From Branchiostoma floridae (taxonomy: Eukaryota > Chordata > Leptocardii > Amphioxiformes > Branchiostomatidae), in the NCBI RefSeq assembly GCF_000003815.2, contig NC_049980.1, positions 28,325,273-28,389,272 on the forward strand: a stretch of 64,000 bases of DNA, given 5' to 3'. The translations under genes were made by a program, and so were the position numbers. The notes under the pieces are model-generated. The model worked only from the letters and a program-made list of their open reading frames with translations, ran no database searches and had not been told where the DNA came from. Below, one piece after another: positions 1 through 10,856 of the stretch. How positions within the stretch are numbered: the stretch's first letter is position 1; every line of letters begins with the position of its first letter.

Positions 1-292
1 TTCTCTCATGTTCACCTCCAGTAAGACTGTAAAAGACAATCGTCGCCATTTCAATCATGTTTGTATTGCCATTCTTGTTTAAAGAGGGAACAGGGGCACA
101 GTGGTCCCATGCCCTGACCATGTGCCCCCTATCCTGCAGAGCAGGTCCTCTGGTAAGCATGAAATTCTGATTGATATGGGGTGATGAGATCAGGGTTTTT
201 TTTTAGAACAGGCGAAAATCAATGTGTGCGCGGAGGTCATCGATAAAGTTAAGCCAGTGTGGTCTAATGTGTGTAATAGGCATTGAACTCAC
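1..292. other. Intron 3 of KL1, no other feature seen
   Basis: This stretch lies past the exon 3 donor of the minus-strand gene KL1, so it is read as intron 3. Exons 4 and 5 must lie beyond the left edge. I see no coding homology or RNA gene in it. Confidence 0.6.
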
Positions 293-1096
293 CTGAATGC
301 AATGTACTTCCCACTGGCCTCCTGTAGGCCGACGTCCCCCAGCATGTCAGCATACATCATCACATCTGCACAGTTGGACACGTCCAGATGGTCCTTCATG
401 TACTCTGCTGCCCTACGATCTACAAAAGCAATCTGAAAGCCGCAAACATGGTTACACTGACAGACCATTTTGCTATCATCAGTTTATTACACCTTTGGCT
501 TAATCAGGTTGAACTCCTTACCTGCAACAGTTTGGCTGCAGACATCACAGCCTGGACCTGGTCTGGCTCCATCTTAAGGCGTCCAGTGTAGGCGTAGTCC
601 AGAAGGGTTGCCATGGCTACCTTGCTCATTTCCTGAATAGTGACCCTTTCCTGTTTGGCCTCTGCATAGCCTGTGGTGAACATGCTACGGAAGTAGGGAC
701 TGCACGATGCCAGGACAGCACGATGGCAGGGGAAACTGTAGGAGGAAGATACCGTTTCATTCTACTGCACTAAGTAGGGTAACGGTTATCCTGTTGCGCG
801 CGTTGCCCATTATCTTAAGTATCATTCCCGGTTTGGTGAGGTCTAATCAAGTAGTTAGCGATACGATTTATCAATAACTAAATTAAAGCACATTTTCAAA
901 CACACTTGGCTCGCGATCTTTTAGAGTTACGTTACAAACAGTCAGCGATGGATCGAAATGCCCCCCTCCCCCATGTTGTCCCACCTCACCTTCTCCCTTC
1001 CACCTCCAGAACAACGTCAGTCAGCTCTGCCCGCTCCCTCATGGTGTTAAGTTCACAAAGAACATCACTACGGTACCTATGGTTTCTTATGTCCAT
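293..1096 (-). CDS. KL1: Kelch-like BTB protein, 5' three exons (partial)
   Basis: Minus-strand gene with exon 1 at 990-1096, exon 2 at 522-735 and exon 3 at 293-432; exons 4 and 5 are outside the window. The start (MDIRNHRYRSDVLCELN) matches the start position in the other copies and gives the family's invariant 107-bp exon 1. Exon 1 ends with LTDVVLEVEGR. Exon 2 encodes the BTB core (FPCHRAVLASCSPYF, then DYAYTG), and exon 3 encodes the BTB-BACK linker with DHLDVSNCADV. All three exons are open and the splice sites are consensus. BTB-BACK-Kelch proteins are known as CUL3 ubiquitin ligase adaptors; the substrate is unknown. KL1 is divergent to KL2, with 1.7 kb between their start codons. A DR1-like site lies upstream at 1230-1242. 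Whether the rest of the gene is intact cannot be seen. Confidence 0.85.
961..972 (-). promoter_or_regulatory. G-rich run at start of KL1 intron 1
   Basis: On the minus strand this reads GGGGGAGGGGGG, 17 bases after the exon 1 donor. An equivalent run is present in every other copy of the family (KL2 2934-2950, KL4 15783-15796, KL5 24761-24778, KL6 37648-37659, KL7 44433-44448, KL8 48987-48998, KL9 55763-55774). G-runs near a donor are known splicing enhancers; that role here is inference. Confidence 0.5.
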
Positions 1097-1229
1097 GATT
1101 AGCAGCGTTTTGTGAGCCAAGATCGAAGAAGTGTTTGAATGAATTCGTGAGAATCGTTTGGATGGTTCGTGGGTAACGTTACACAAAGTAAAAGAAAGCA
1201 GAGCCTCGCGCCTCGGATGCTGTCAACTT

Positions 1230-1242
1230 TGAACTTTGACCC
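1230..1242 (-). promoter_or_regulatory. DR1-like nuclear receptor site upstream of KL1
   Basis: The minus strand reads GGGTCAAAGTTCA, a direct repeat of the AGGTCA half-site with one spacer base, imperfect in the second half. It lies about 133 bp upstream of the KL1 start codon, matching the arrangement at the other copies. Confidence 0.5.
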
Positions 1243-2106
1243 ATATTGATACCTTATTCTCCATATAGTGCTATTTCTATTTGTCAGGCCTGTTTGCGAT
1301 GGCCGAGCCACGACAGGATAGCAAAATACAGTAGTGATTTCTTGATGTGATACCAAAGTAATTCTTTAGAAGATTGCAGCAAAATATCATACAGTTGTTT
1401 TTAACAGTTAACGTTAATGTACTTATAGCCACAATATCTGCTTTGTTTTTTAGGTGGGTAAGTGAAACATTCGGTGACTTCTGGCACCGATAATTTACCC
1501 GAAGGGTATTCTAGTGCTCATGTACCATCAAAGTGATGATCAATCAGCCGAGACGGGGGCCCGATACCGATTGCCGGGCACCTTTGACTCCTCACTGGCA
1601 TCACAGTCCAACTTGAGAAGGACCAAAGTATATCGAAAACTTGTTCCTAGGCGCTTTACTTTGTGTCTTCCGGGGCTGCAGATCGAGGATATAAAGAACG
1701 TTATATAAAGAACGTTATGGGGGTCGGAGACGCCCGGAAGGAGCGGATGAACCGGGCAACCCACCCATGATGATGATGATACTTTGTGTACGGAGTACAA
1801 AATTTTTACATCAATACAACGTTGAGAAGCCAATGTGCTGATTTCGCCTGCTTAATCACTCTCCTAATTCCCACCTTAAACCCATCACCTCCCACACACT
1901 CTGCTACTTTCCCACTCACAGAATTTAGTGCGCGCTAAATCTAATATATCAGCTAGTCCGTTGTGATTAAAGACAATTAACCATAGTCCTCAGCATAAAG
2001 CCAACGTCCAAGACGTGCGTTGTTGACCAAAGACGTTTCGAAGGATTTAAGACCACGTTAAACAGCCTCATTACTCATTGGGTACCTACTGGCTGGCAAA
2101 ATTTGT

Positions 2107-2128
2107 AGTAGTAGTAGTAGTTAGTGGC

Positions 2129-2165
<37 letters not shown>

Positions 2166-2183
2166 TAATTATAATTATCATCA

Positions 2184-2217
<34 letters not shown>
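2107..2217. repeat. Trinucleotide microsatellites (GTA)n and (TTA)n
   Basis: A run of GTA/TAG units at about 2107-2165 is followed by an ATC/ATT run and a long TTA run up to 2217. The open frame called across it is low-complexity and not a gene. Confidence 0.9.
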
Positions 2218-2715
2218 GCAACAGTCGGGTTTAAGCGCCACTAGCTGACCAGTCCGGATCTCCCATCTAAGGCCAAAAGACTGCACATGAGAATAGTGTA
2301 GGAATAGATGTTTCGGGAAAGATTGTTACATTTTTCTGATTGTTAGGCTAACGTTATATGGTATGGTGATAATGGTGGAGTAAAATAAAAACGTTTACAA
2401 CGTCATAGAATGCCAACGTCAATGCTAAAGTGAAAGAAGAAGATGTGTAACAACAAAAATGAAGAATATGTCTAGCATTGTTCGGTATAACTTACCATAC
2501 TCAGTCTTCACTTATTTGTTCATCCTTCCTGACCACTTAGGTTTCATAATGAAAGGAATTTTTTGAGGGACAGACTTTTGGCAAAACTTATTTTAGTGCA
2601 CACTCGTATCAGTTCTAGGATTCCTATAAATGTAATCCATATAATCATCAACGAGGCCTTGTACAAAACCCCAATTAGCCAATGCGTTACAACGTGGGTA
2701 ATCAGGTTTCAAGAT

Positions 2716-2728
2716 GGGTCAAAGGTCA
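2716..2728 (+). promoter_or_regulatory. DR1 site upstream of KL2
   Basis: GGGTCAAAGGTCA, a near-perfect DR1 (two AGGTCA-type half-sites with one base between), about 92 bp before the KL2 start codon. DR1 is the known binding type for HNF4, RXR heterodimers and COUP-TF. Confidence 0.55.
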
Positions 2729-2819
2729 AAACTGGAGGGAAAGTCGTCAGACAGAAGAAAGTTGAACCTGCACGTACGCTGGTGATTGTTTCTTTAAACC
2801 GTCCAAAACGTTTATAAAC

Positions 2820-5800
2820 ATGAACATAATAAACAAAAAATATCCCAATACTTTTTTTCGCGAGCTGAATGACCTGAGGAAGCGGGCAGAGCTGACTGAC
2901 GTGGTTCTGGAGGTGGAACGGACGAGGTGAGATGGGGGTGGGGAGGGGGGCACATTTTTTAGCTTGTTGCAGCGAATAATTTTTTTTCAAGTGGTGCTTG
3001 TCTGCGACACTACGTACACGTGCTGGACCCAGTTTAATTTGTCACTAAAAAACTAATTGTACTTACGGCAAAGATGAAAACCCAGCATTGGAAGAAGATA
3101 AAAACAGTATTTGAGTCAAGATTGGTAGAGTTGAGTAGAGTAGAGTAGAGTAGAGTAGAGTAACCTTTGTCATCTTTGCTTGAAAAAGCATATATAAGAT
3201 ACACATGTACCTGAAGTATAGGTAAAACTAGTAACGTTATATATGTTGGGGCTTTGCCCAGTAGAGCATAGAAATAGAAATGTAAATATTACACTTAGTC
3301 ATATAGTTCTTGGCATCATTGACGACCTCAGATACCCAAGGACATTATATAAGCTTAATAAAAAAATTGCCTTAAAATGTCCTTGAGTACCATAGTGCGG
3401 GTTAGTTTGTCAAATAATTTGTTCAGGTGCAGGTAATATTTCAGTTTTGGATCTAAAACCGTTTATCGCTTTTTAACCTCCTTGCTATAATAGTTGTACA
3501 TGATTTTATGTTTAGTTATTTACCAGAACTAGTAGTAGCCCTAGTTCTTTCTGTTACCTTTTGGTCAGTGGATGTATGAAAGCCTTCTTGGCATGAATTT
3601 ATAGGACGTATGTCCATGACTATAAATGTGAAACCATACATTGTTTCTCAGTTTTCCCTGCCATCGTGCCGTCCTGGCATCGTGCAGTCCCTACTTCCGT
3701 GGCATGTTTACCAGCGGCTATGCAGAGGCCAAACAGGAAAGGGTCAGCATCCAGAAAGTAACTAAGGAAGCCATGGCAACTATTCTGGGTTACGCCTACA
3801 CTGGCTGCCTTCGGACGGCGCCAGACCAGGTCCAGGCTGTGATGTCTGCAGCCAGACTGCTACAGGTAGTGATTCTCCTCCCTATGGCCCAGTTTTTGTA
3901 TGGAAACAAAGTTGCAAACTGACATGCTTGATAAATTCGTTAGATGTACTATGTATACGCTGTTCATGGATGTGTCTTCACCGTAGAAAGAACCCATAAA
4001 TATTGTACAGTAGACATGTGTGTTGTAGTGCTAAGACAAGGGGGTAGAGGACAGAATAAAATCTTTTGCAGTGGTTTTAAGTTTGCAGTGAAGCAGTTAC
4101 TAGTACCGCAAAATCTGCAATCATGAAACCTTTGCGAACACTTTTGTTTACAGTTTGTGAGTCAATTTACTTGCGAAGAACTAGCTATCATTCCACAGTC
4201 ACACCCAGAACACTGACAGTACCCTGAAGATACCCTCAATTGTTGTAAAAATGCATTGATGGTGTATTATTACATGTACTTTGGAAAAAGGCTCGTTTCT
4301 AGGAAGTCATCCTGTTTTTCCACAACTGTCTGTTTTCATACTCCTACTACTAGGTTGATTTTGTATACCAGAAGGCAGCGGAATACATGAAGGACCATCT
4401 GGACGTGTTCAACTGCACAGATGTGTTGATGTACACAGATATGCTGGGGGACCTTCCCTTACAAGAAGTCAGTGGGAGATTCATTGCATCCAAGTGAGTT
4501 CAATAGCTGTGACATAGATTGTGTTGCATCAATTTCAATAGCTTGTTTCTCTATCATGTAAGCAAAGTACACGAACCATAAACATGACTTCCTGCCATCA
4601 TAACTTGAAAACTCACTTGTGTTGGTAGAAGTCATTCTGAATCAGAGCTGAACTGTAATTTCTATTATAAAAATTGGACTGTCCAACTCCAATGTTGCTT
4701 GTCAAGGAATGAGCAATCCATTGCTTCTGTGATGTCACGTTATGCAGAACATAAGCAGTGACTCGGTGAGCAGCTTTACAACCATTCCCCAAAAGAGACG
4801 GCACCATAGAGTTTCTACAACTCATAATCCAATACTCCACCAAGTCACAATATATCTGCATAATTTGACTTCACAGAAGCAGTTGACTGCATGGGACTGA
4901 GTGTGTGAGTGGGAGTGGGATACTGTAAATGCATTTAATTTCGCGGGGATTTAATTTCGCGGTAGCGGCAAAATGGACATTTCGCGGTGGATTTAATTTC
5001 GCGGTAGCGCCATCCCGCGAAATTCAATGCATTTTCAGCACTGCACTGTAGTCACGAACTGCCGTGTAAAACCCGGCGCCTCTACAAACCGCCAGTCGGA
5101 AAACACTTGCTGGTTACCCGGTAAGGGTCCTATACAGACGGATAGAACAGTTTCCGTGCTTTTGACTTGTTCTTGCGTGAGCCACTGTTACTGATCTAAT
5201 CGTATCTACCCTCTCAATACGTAATAGTATACAGTAGTACGACCTTTGTATCATGGTGAACATACTGTACAGTACTGTAATACAGTTGGTCGTATGAAAA
5301 AATTACATGTGTGTCTTCAGTCAAGACTTCACCGTAGTAAGTATGTCAAACATTTCATATACAGTGACAAAGACAGTAGTAGTATGTACATGGAGCGGAA
5401 AAGGGGCACCTTAGGCGGCGCCAGCAGACGAAATATTCGCGGTGGATTTAATTTTGCGGTGAAGCGGCCGCCGCGAAAACCGCGAATATTAATCCACCGC
5501 GAATATTTCTGCATTTACAGTAACACAAGTCAACATTTTGATACAGATAATGTCACATTTAACCAGTCTCGCAGCTCCGGGTTGGTGTTTGTAAAAACTT
5601 AGTGTTGATGGGGATTACAAGAGAGGTTTCTAAATGTTGCAGGTGCAGTTATTTAGACTGTAAATTTACAAACCAAAACCAAACAAGAGAAACATGTACT
5701 GATTATGAAGTTACTTTATAATCTTACTAAAAGATTACAGGAGCACACTACACGTTGTTTTATATAGGTACTGAAAAAGGGTGAACTTCATCATTTTAAG

Positions 5801-8800
5801 TCATGCTGTGTTCAATGTTCAAGTTCTGCCTGTCTTCCACAGGTTCAACCAGGTGGTCCTGCAATCATCCTTTCTCCAGTTGTCCCTGCCTCTACTACAA
5901 AGGGTGCTCAACAGGGATGATCTAATGGCCAACTCAGAAGAGGTTATTGTGGAGGCCGCGTTCAGATGGATCGACTTCAAGCAAGAAGAGCGCTTACAGC
6001 ACCTTCCTGACATTTGCAAGTCCTTACGTCGTACCTTCATCAGCTCAGACAAACTTGTGGAGCTTGAGAGTAAGTGCCAGTCAACAAACAGCGAGTTGGT
6101 TTACAGTGACAGTACAACCCAGCGTGTGGGAATGACACGAACTGAAATGCAGATTGCTGTGCTAAGGGAGGCATCTACGGAATTTCCGCTGTATACCCGT
6201 TGCTTTGACCTTTCAAGAGGCACAAGATACACCATGAACATGCCTGCCAACCTGGAATGTTTCACAATGATAGGGACTGATGAAGGTGAACTGTACTTGG
6301 CCGGGGGTGTTATCATTGAGGCAGGTGGCACATGCACGGCAACTAATAAATGGGGCGAGAGGAAGTTTTTTCAATACAACCACCTTTTAAACACCTGGGA
6401 ACCGAGGTGTGACATGATTGGAAACAGGATCAGGTAAGTGTTTGTCATACAATCTGCTGCTTTCTTCAGCATAGATAGAAAATATCAGAAAAACTTATTT
6501 ATTTTTTTATAGATAGTCTTAAATCAAAAGAGATACGGAGTTACTGTCTTCAAATACATTGTCACTTACCAAACTTCTTTACAGCAAATTATACATTTCA
6601 TCATAGTCGATTTGTATATTGCACTTCTCAGAAGAGCCTTGGCAAATTCAGAAGGGCACAGTAAGCTTGCCTATCTTTGTTGTCATCAGAATGGTTACAG
6701 TACATGTAATTACATGGCTTGAAATAGTTTGCTTACATTTTGTGTACCACCTCTATATTGCAGTGTAGCTGGCAGTCAAAATTACTTGCACCAGTCATTT
6801 TTGTCTTTCGCCGCGCTTCCGCGGCGAAAGGCAATCAGACCGATATTAGATTTCTGTCCGTCTGTCCGTCCGTCCGTCCGTCCGGGTCGACCATGCCATA
6901 CCGTGCTAGCGAGATATTCTACCCTGCAGATTCGACGGTATGTAACGTTATGACATACGTATCGGCCTACCATGAATGTGCTGCTTGGTTTGCGGTCCAT
7001 GCCATATCGTGCTAGCGAGATATTCTACCCTGCAGATTCGACGGTATGTAACGTTATGACATACGTATCGGCCTACCATGAATGTGCTGCTTGGTTTCTG
7101 TATGGCTTATAAGCAGGAATTTGCAGAGACGGATGTGAACGGTGAGGATTTCTTCGTAAGATTGTATACAATTTATAAACTAACATGTTCGCTGTTTGGT
7201 TATAATAAAACAGACCTTGTAGAGAACAGTTTGACATGTCATTTACTTTGTTTTATGGAAAATCACCGCTACAAAATCTAGAATTGTGTAAGATGCGTGC
7301 GCCGCATCTGACATGGTGTGGGAGGGGGGCGTATTCGGAAATTTCTTACTCTAAGAAATTTCAGGCTATTTTCGTGTAACAAACTTCTTTCAGCAAAATA
7401 GTAGCCCTCGGATGCGTTAAAAATAGAATTACCCACATTTAATTTATAATTTCGAAAGGGAAGATTCTGACCGAGCTCGACGGAGTGAGTCTGACGCGTG
7501 ACGTCACGACTCCGTCAAGTAAAAGCATAATTGCGTTACTAAAAGAAACGAAACGTTCCATTAAACATACCACGGACCTGTTTTAGTTTAAAATATCTAC
7601 CTTTCACATGATCTTGCCATTAAAAAAAATATTTCCATTACTGTATATGCCATGTTAATATTTTATGTTCAGTTGTTTATGGTGACAATACTTTGTTTGT
7701 TCTTGCAGAAATTCAGGACACATCTACTGATAGATTTGATTACTACAGTGCACTTTCATAAAACCCTGTTGTACTGTAACAGAGCCGTTCTTAACAGCGA
7801 AACAATCCGAATAAAGTTAACATCATTCATGCAGTTGTGTTATTATACAGTTCTAGTAAAATATACTCTGTGAGAACCACTACCTTACTAAACAGTTATA
7901 TAACCTAGCACTTGACCAAACTGTGCCAGAGCTGCCAACGTTGCAGACTTGGCACCCACGCTTGACCAAACTATGCCAAACAATTTTACCTACACAATAT
8001 AAGTAAGCGAAAGACTAGCTTTTTTCAGAAGCTCTTGTTTCCCTTTAAGTCTTTCAAAGGCATGTCTTGGAAAAATCTACTGTATTTGGAATCTTGTATC
8101 TGCTGTACTAAAGGATGTTTCTCCAAAGGTTTTAAGGCTTTTGGAGCTCCCTTGGCTGTGCACGTAGGATGCAGGATGATAATCAAGATACCTGCACAGC
8201 TCCAATTTTAAGCACTGGCCTACAAAGGCAGTTGGTATTTCGAATCCTGAATTATGTAGAAGACAAAGTGCAAGTCGCCCTTGAACATCAAAATGCAATT
8301 TAGGGTAGTTTACACTCAAAAGACTAAGTATTTCCAGTCCTGAATTATGTAGAAGACAAAGTGCAAGTTGCCCTTGTACATGTACATCAAAATGCAATCA
8401 GGGTAGTTTTCACTCAAAAGACTGAGCATGTTTTCTTAGAAATTCTCCTTCATGTATTTTTCCAGGTGTAGTCTGGTGTGTCTAGATGGGTACATCTATG
8501 CTATTGGGGATGGTCGAACAAATCGAACAGCAGAGAGGTACGACCCTAGTCGTGACCAGTGGATCTGCATACCAACCATCCCCTATCCAATGCCCAGAGC
8601 ACACTCCCGTATGTTCTCCTCTGTATATTGTGCTGTGGCCCTTGATGACAGCATCTACGTCATGGGTAGGGAAGGCTGCTACTGCTTCAGTACCGCAGAC
8701 AACAAGTGGAAGAAGACAGCAGACATGCTCGAAGCCCCTGGGAATCCACAAGCTGTCACGTATCGGGGACGCATCTACTGTGTGGACACGGAATTCCCAG

Positions 8801-9171
8801 AATACGTGCAGATGTATAACCCTGAGGACGGTGTGTGGGCACATTCTGACAAGGCCAAGACTTTTTCCTGTACTGGTCTGGCCCTTATGCCGCATGGGGG
8901 GTCTTTATACCTCCTCACTGTGAACAACCCAGAGCACCCTTATGAGCAGCACTTAAAGAGGCATGACATCTACCAGTACCAGCCAGAGACAGACACTTGG
9001 CTGAAACCAGAAAGCCCAGACATAGTAGTGACCTCCCTGAAACGGTGGTTTGAAGCCCATATCCTTGAAGATTGGCTTATGGTTAAGATGATTCCCACAA
9101 GCCTGGTTGATGTTACTTCAAATGATGGTAGACGGTTAGGTTCTCCCGACGGAGAAGACAGTGATAACTGA
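2820..9171 (+). CDS. KL2: Kelch-like BTB-BACK-Kelch protein, 585 aa
   Basis: Join of 2820-2926, 3652-3865, 4354-4493, 5843-6433 and 8466-9171, giving 1,758 bp in one open frame. The start is the methionine that makes exon 1 the family-standard 107 bp (MNIINKKYPNTFFRELN). The BTB fold covers about residues 15-120 (PCHRAVLASCSPYFRGMF, then GYAYTG). BACK follows from about 125 to 235 (FNQVVLQSSFLQLSLPLL). Kelch blades run from about 250 to the end (DGYIYAIGDG, RYDPSRDQW, TADNKWKKTADM). The exon 3 donor is AA|GTGAGT, so the split codon is Lys where most copies have Arg. Unlike later copies it has almost no acidic tail, only a short SPDGEDSDN end. Intron 3 carries a TA-flanked MITE and intron 4 carries a 1,245-bp repeat and a 93-bp tandem duplication. 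The expected role is as a CUL3 E3 adaptor, by family. Confidence 0.88.
3124..3161. repeat. (TAGAG)n microsatellite in KL2 intron 1
   Basis: About six copies of a TAGAG pentamer in a row. No other signal. Confidence 0.85.
4923..5520. mobile_element. MITE with CTGTAAATGCA terminal inverted repeats, TA target site
   Basis: The ends are an 11-bp perfect inverted repeat, CTGTAAATGCA at 4923-4933 and TGCATTTACAG at 5510-5520, each flanked by TA. The ends go on with imperfect inverted blocks rich in TTCGCGG. There is no transposase, so it is non-autonomous. It lies in KL2 intron 3. A TA duplication is known for several cut-and-paste families, including Tc1/mariner; I do not assign the superfamily. 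Confidence 0.8.
6796..8040. mobile_element. 1,245-bp interspersed repeat, copy 1 (KL2 intron 4)
   Basis: It matches 22631-23875 over exactly 1,245 bp with no indel and about five substitutions seen by eye. It begins with an 11-bp-stem hairpin (CTTTCGCCGCG, four-base loop, CGCGGCGAAAG), then a TCCG tetranucleotide run, then a 106-bp internal tandem duplication (units from 6891 and 6997). A second inverted repeat (GACGGAGT / ACTCCGTC) encloses a TGACGTCA palindrome at 7499-7506. Near the right end GCGAAAGAC mirrors the left-end GTCTTTCGC. Flanks differ between copies, so it is mobile. No target duplication or convincing ORF is seen; the 67- and 73-aa frames inside are probably chance. Confidence 0.8.
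8238..8430. repeat. 93-bp tandem duplication in KL2 intron 4
   Basis: Two units with a period of 93 bp share CCTGAATTATGTAGAAGAC and TCAAAATGCAAT segments. They lie just before the KL2 exon 5 acceptor. Confidence 0.75.
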
Positions 9172-10269
9172 AAAGCATTCTCTCAGATTTGTAAGGAGCA
9201 AAATTTCATGACTGTGACAGGGCATTAAAAGCCATGTTCTCTGGAACCGAAAGAATAATTGTGACGAAGATGAAGACAGTGTGGAAATGGTGATGGTGAT
9301 ATCTGAAACGGTAGAAAGACAATTTTGCCAGTCATAAAGCCACCAAAGATACTGGGGATCAGGGCAGCAGCAGTGCATTTGTTGTTGTAAACAGGAATTA
9401 TATTGTTTTCTTTTGTTTCTTTGTACTTGTTGGGTGACTAGTAATAGTAGTATGTACCAGACTTTTGTTGTAAACGATATAGTAGTGCTTGTCAGCAAAG
9501 AGAAGTTGTTTATTAGGCCAAGGTGCTTTAGGGTTGGTGAAATGTTATATGTGGCAAGAGAAGCCCATTGAGTTGTAGATTAATAACCAAGCAGTGCTTT
9601 TGTTTTTTCTTAATCGATAGCTGTGTGTTAAAACTGATTTTCAGTGAATGCTTCATCTTTGAATGGAAACACTTGTTTAAGACTTGTTTGTACATAGGGA
9701 CATAACAACATCATTACAGTTAAACTTTTACATGATATTACAGTCAAGCTTTACCTTAAATTAAGATAATATTAACTTTTTTTGGAGTTACTAAAAGTTC
9801 AAGTTTTTACTAACCTTATATTTTATTATGTCATTGAAAGAATTAAAGAGGATGACAGTTCCATGGCTGTGTACGTAATGCTTTTTGATATATATGCAAT
9901 ATGTCCATTTCTACATATATGCATAATATTATCTGACAGGATCTAAGTCTTATACAATGTACACGTACGCAGCACGGTTAGACAGCTTGCTCTTTGATTG
10001 CAGTACAGGCACTTTTACTTTGGAATTTTTTAAAGGCCACATTGATATGATTATATAAAAGACATTAGCACTCACAGAAATTTTTCGTCATTTCCAAAGA
10101 GAAAAAAAGTTTTCAACCATACTGTAAGAAGAAGCTAGTTGCAAAATGTTCAGATATATGCCGTAGATTGCAAAAAAAAATGGAAAATGCAAACCAATGT
10201 CATGGAATGCCAAAGTAAATTCCAAAGTCAAGGAAGAGGATTTGAAGCAACAGAAATGAAGAATCAATT
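9172..10269. other. KL2 3' flank, no gene seen
   Basis: AT-rich non-coding DNA. A short stretch near 10200 (CATGGAATGCCAAAG and following) resembles sequence upstream of KL2 near 2405 and is a low-copy intergenic repeat. I see no RNA gene. Confidence 0.5.
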
Positions 10270-10760
10270 GTTCAGCCCATGTGCTGGGCCAGCCCTTTCT
10301 TGAAGGTGTTCAATGATGGTGATGTGACAAGCTGTGGTGGTAGGCTGTTCCATCGTGGTATTGTTCTGGGGAAATAACTAGATCTGTAGGTGTCTGTTTT
10401 GCATAAGAGTGTGATGAATCTGTGGTGATGGCCTCTAGTGGGGATTTTGTTCATTACAATGTAGTCGTGGATAGGAATGGCTATTAGTCCATTGATGGCC
10501 TTATAGAGGAGGGTTAGACGTGCCTGTTTTCTTCTTTCACTGAGAGTGGGCCAATTGCTAAGTTGGTCTTGAGTTGGGATGCACTGGTAGTGTTTCTGTA
10601 GTCATTGGCCACATACCTAGCCGCCCTATTCTGTACTGTTTCAATCTTATCTTCTAATATGTTGGACTGCGCATATTGACGTCTACACGGGTCCCAGACT
10701 GTGAAAGCATATTCTAGTTTGGGTCTGTGCTTGGTGATAAAAGCAAATTTCACTCTACAA
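10270..10760 (-). mobile_element. LINE fragment, C-terminal end of reverse transcriptase ORF
   Basis: On the minus strand the frames carry hallmarks of the C-terminal region of non-LTR reverse transcriptase ORFs: LEYAFTVWDP, then VQNRAARYV, then SSYFPRTIPRWNSLP. The two frames are shifted against each other, so it is a dead fragment. It sits where exons 1 and 2 of KL3 would be expected. Confidence 0.8.
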
Positions 10761-10856
10761 TAGGGGGAAAATGCGACTTTTTGAACACATCAATCCCTGT
10801 TAAAAGAAGTGAGACATCCGTTCTTATTCATCCCTGGGGCTTTTGTGTTATTCCAG

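Larger units (their letters stand above)
1097..2819. other. Divergent intergenic region between KL1 and KL2
   Basis: It holds the KL1 and KL2 upstream sequences with a DR1-like site on each side, and simple repeats at about 2107-2217. The short open frames at 1514-1833 are not supported by homology I recognise; the stretch around 1690-1790 could be repeat-derived. Confidence 0.5.

Noticed and set aside
1514-1833. Frames on both strands at 1514-1708 and 1540-1833
   Set aside because: No family resemblance that I can support, and they overlap on opposite strands. Possibly old repeat sequence, left uncalled.
2086-2286. Poly-isoleucine/leucine frame resembling a membrane protein
   Set aside because: It is translation of a TTA/GTA microsatellite.
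7078-7873. Small frames in the 1,245-bp repeat (67 and 73 aa), present in both copies
   Set aside because: The copies are nearly identical, so shared frames mean nothing. No domain, start context or splice signal supports them.
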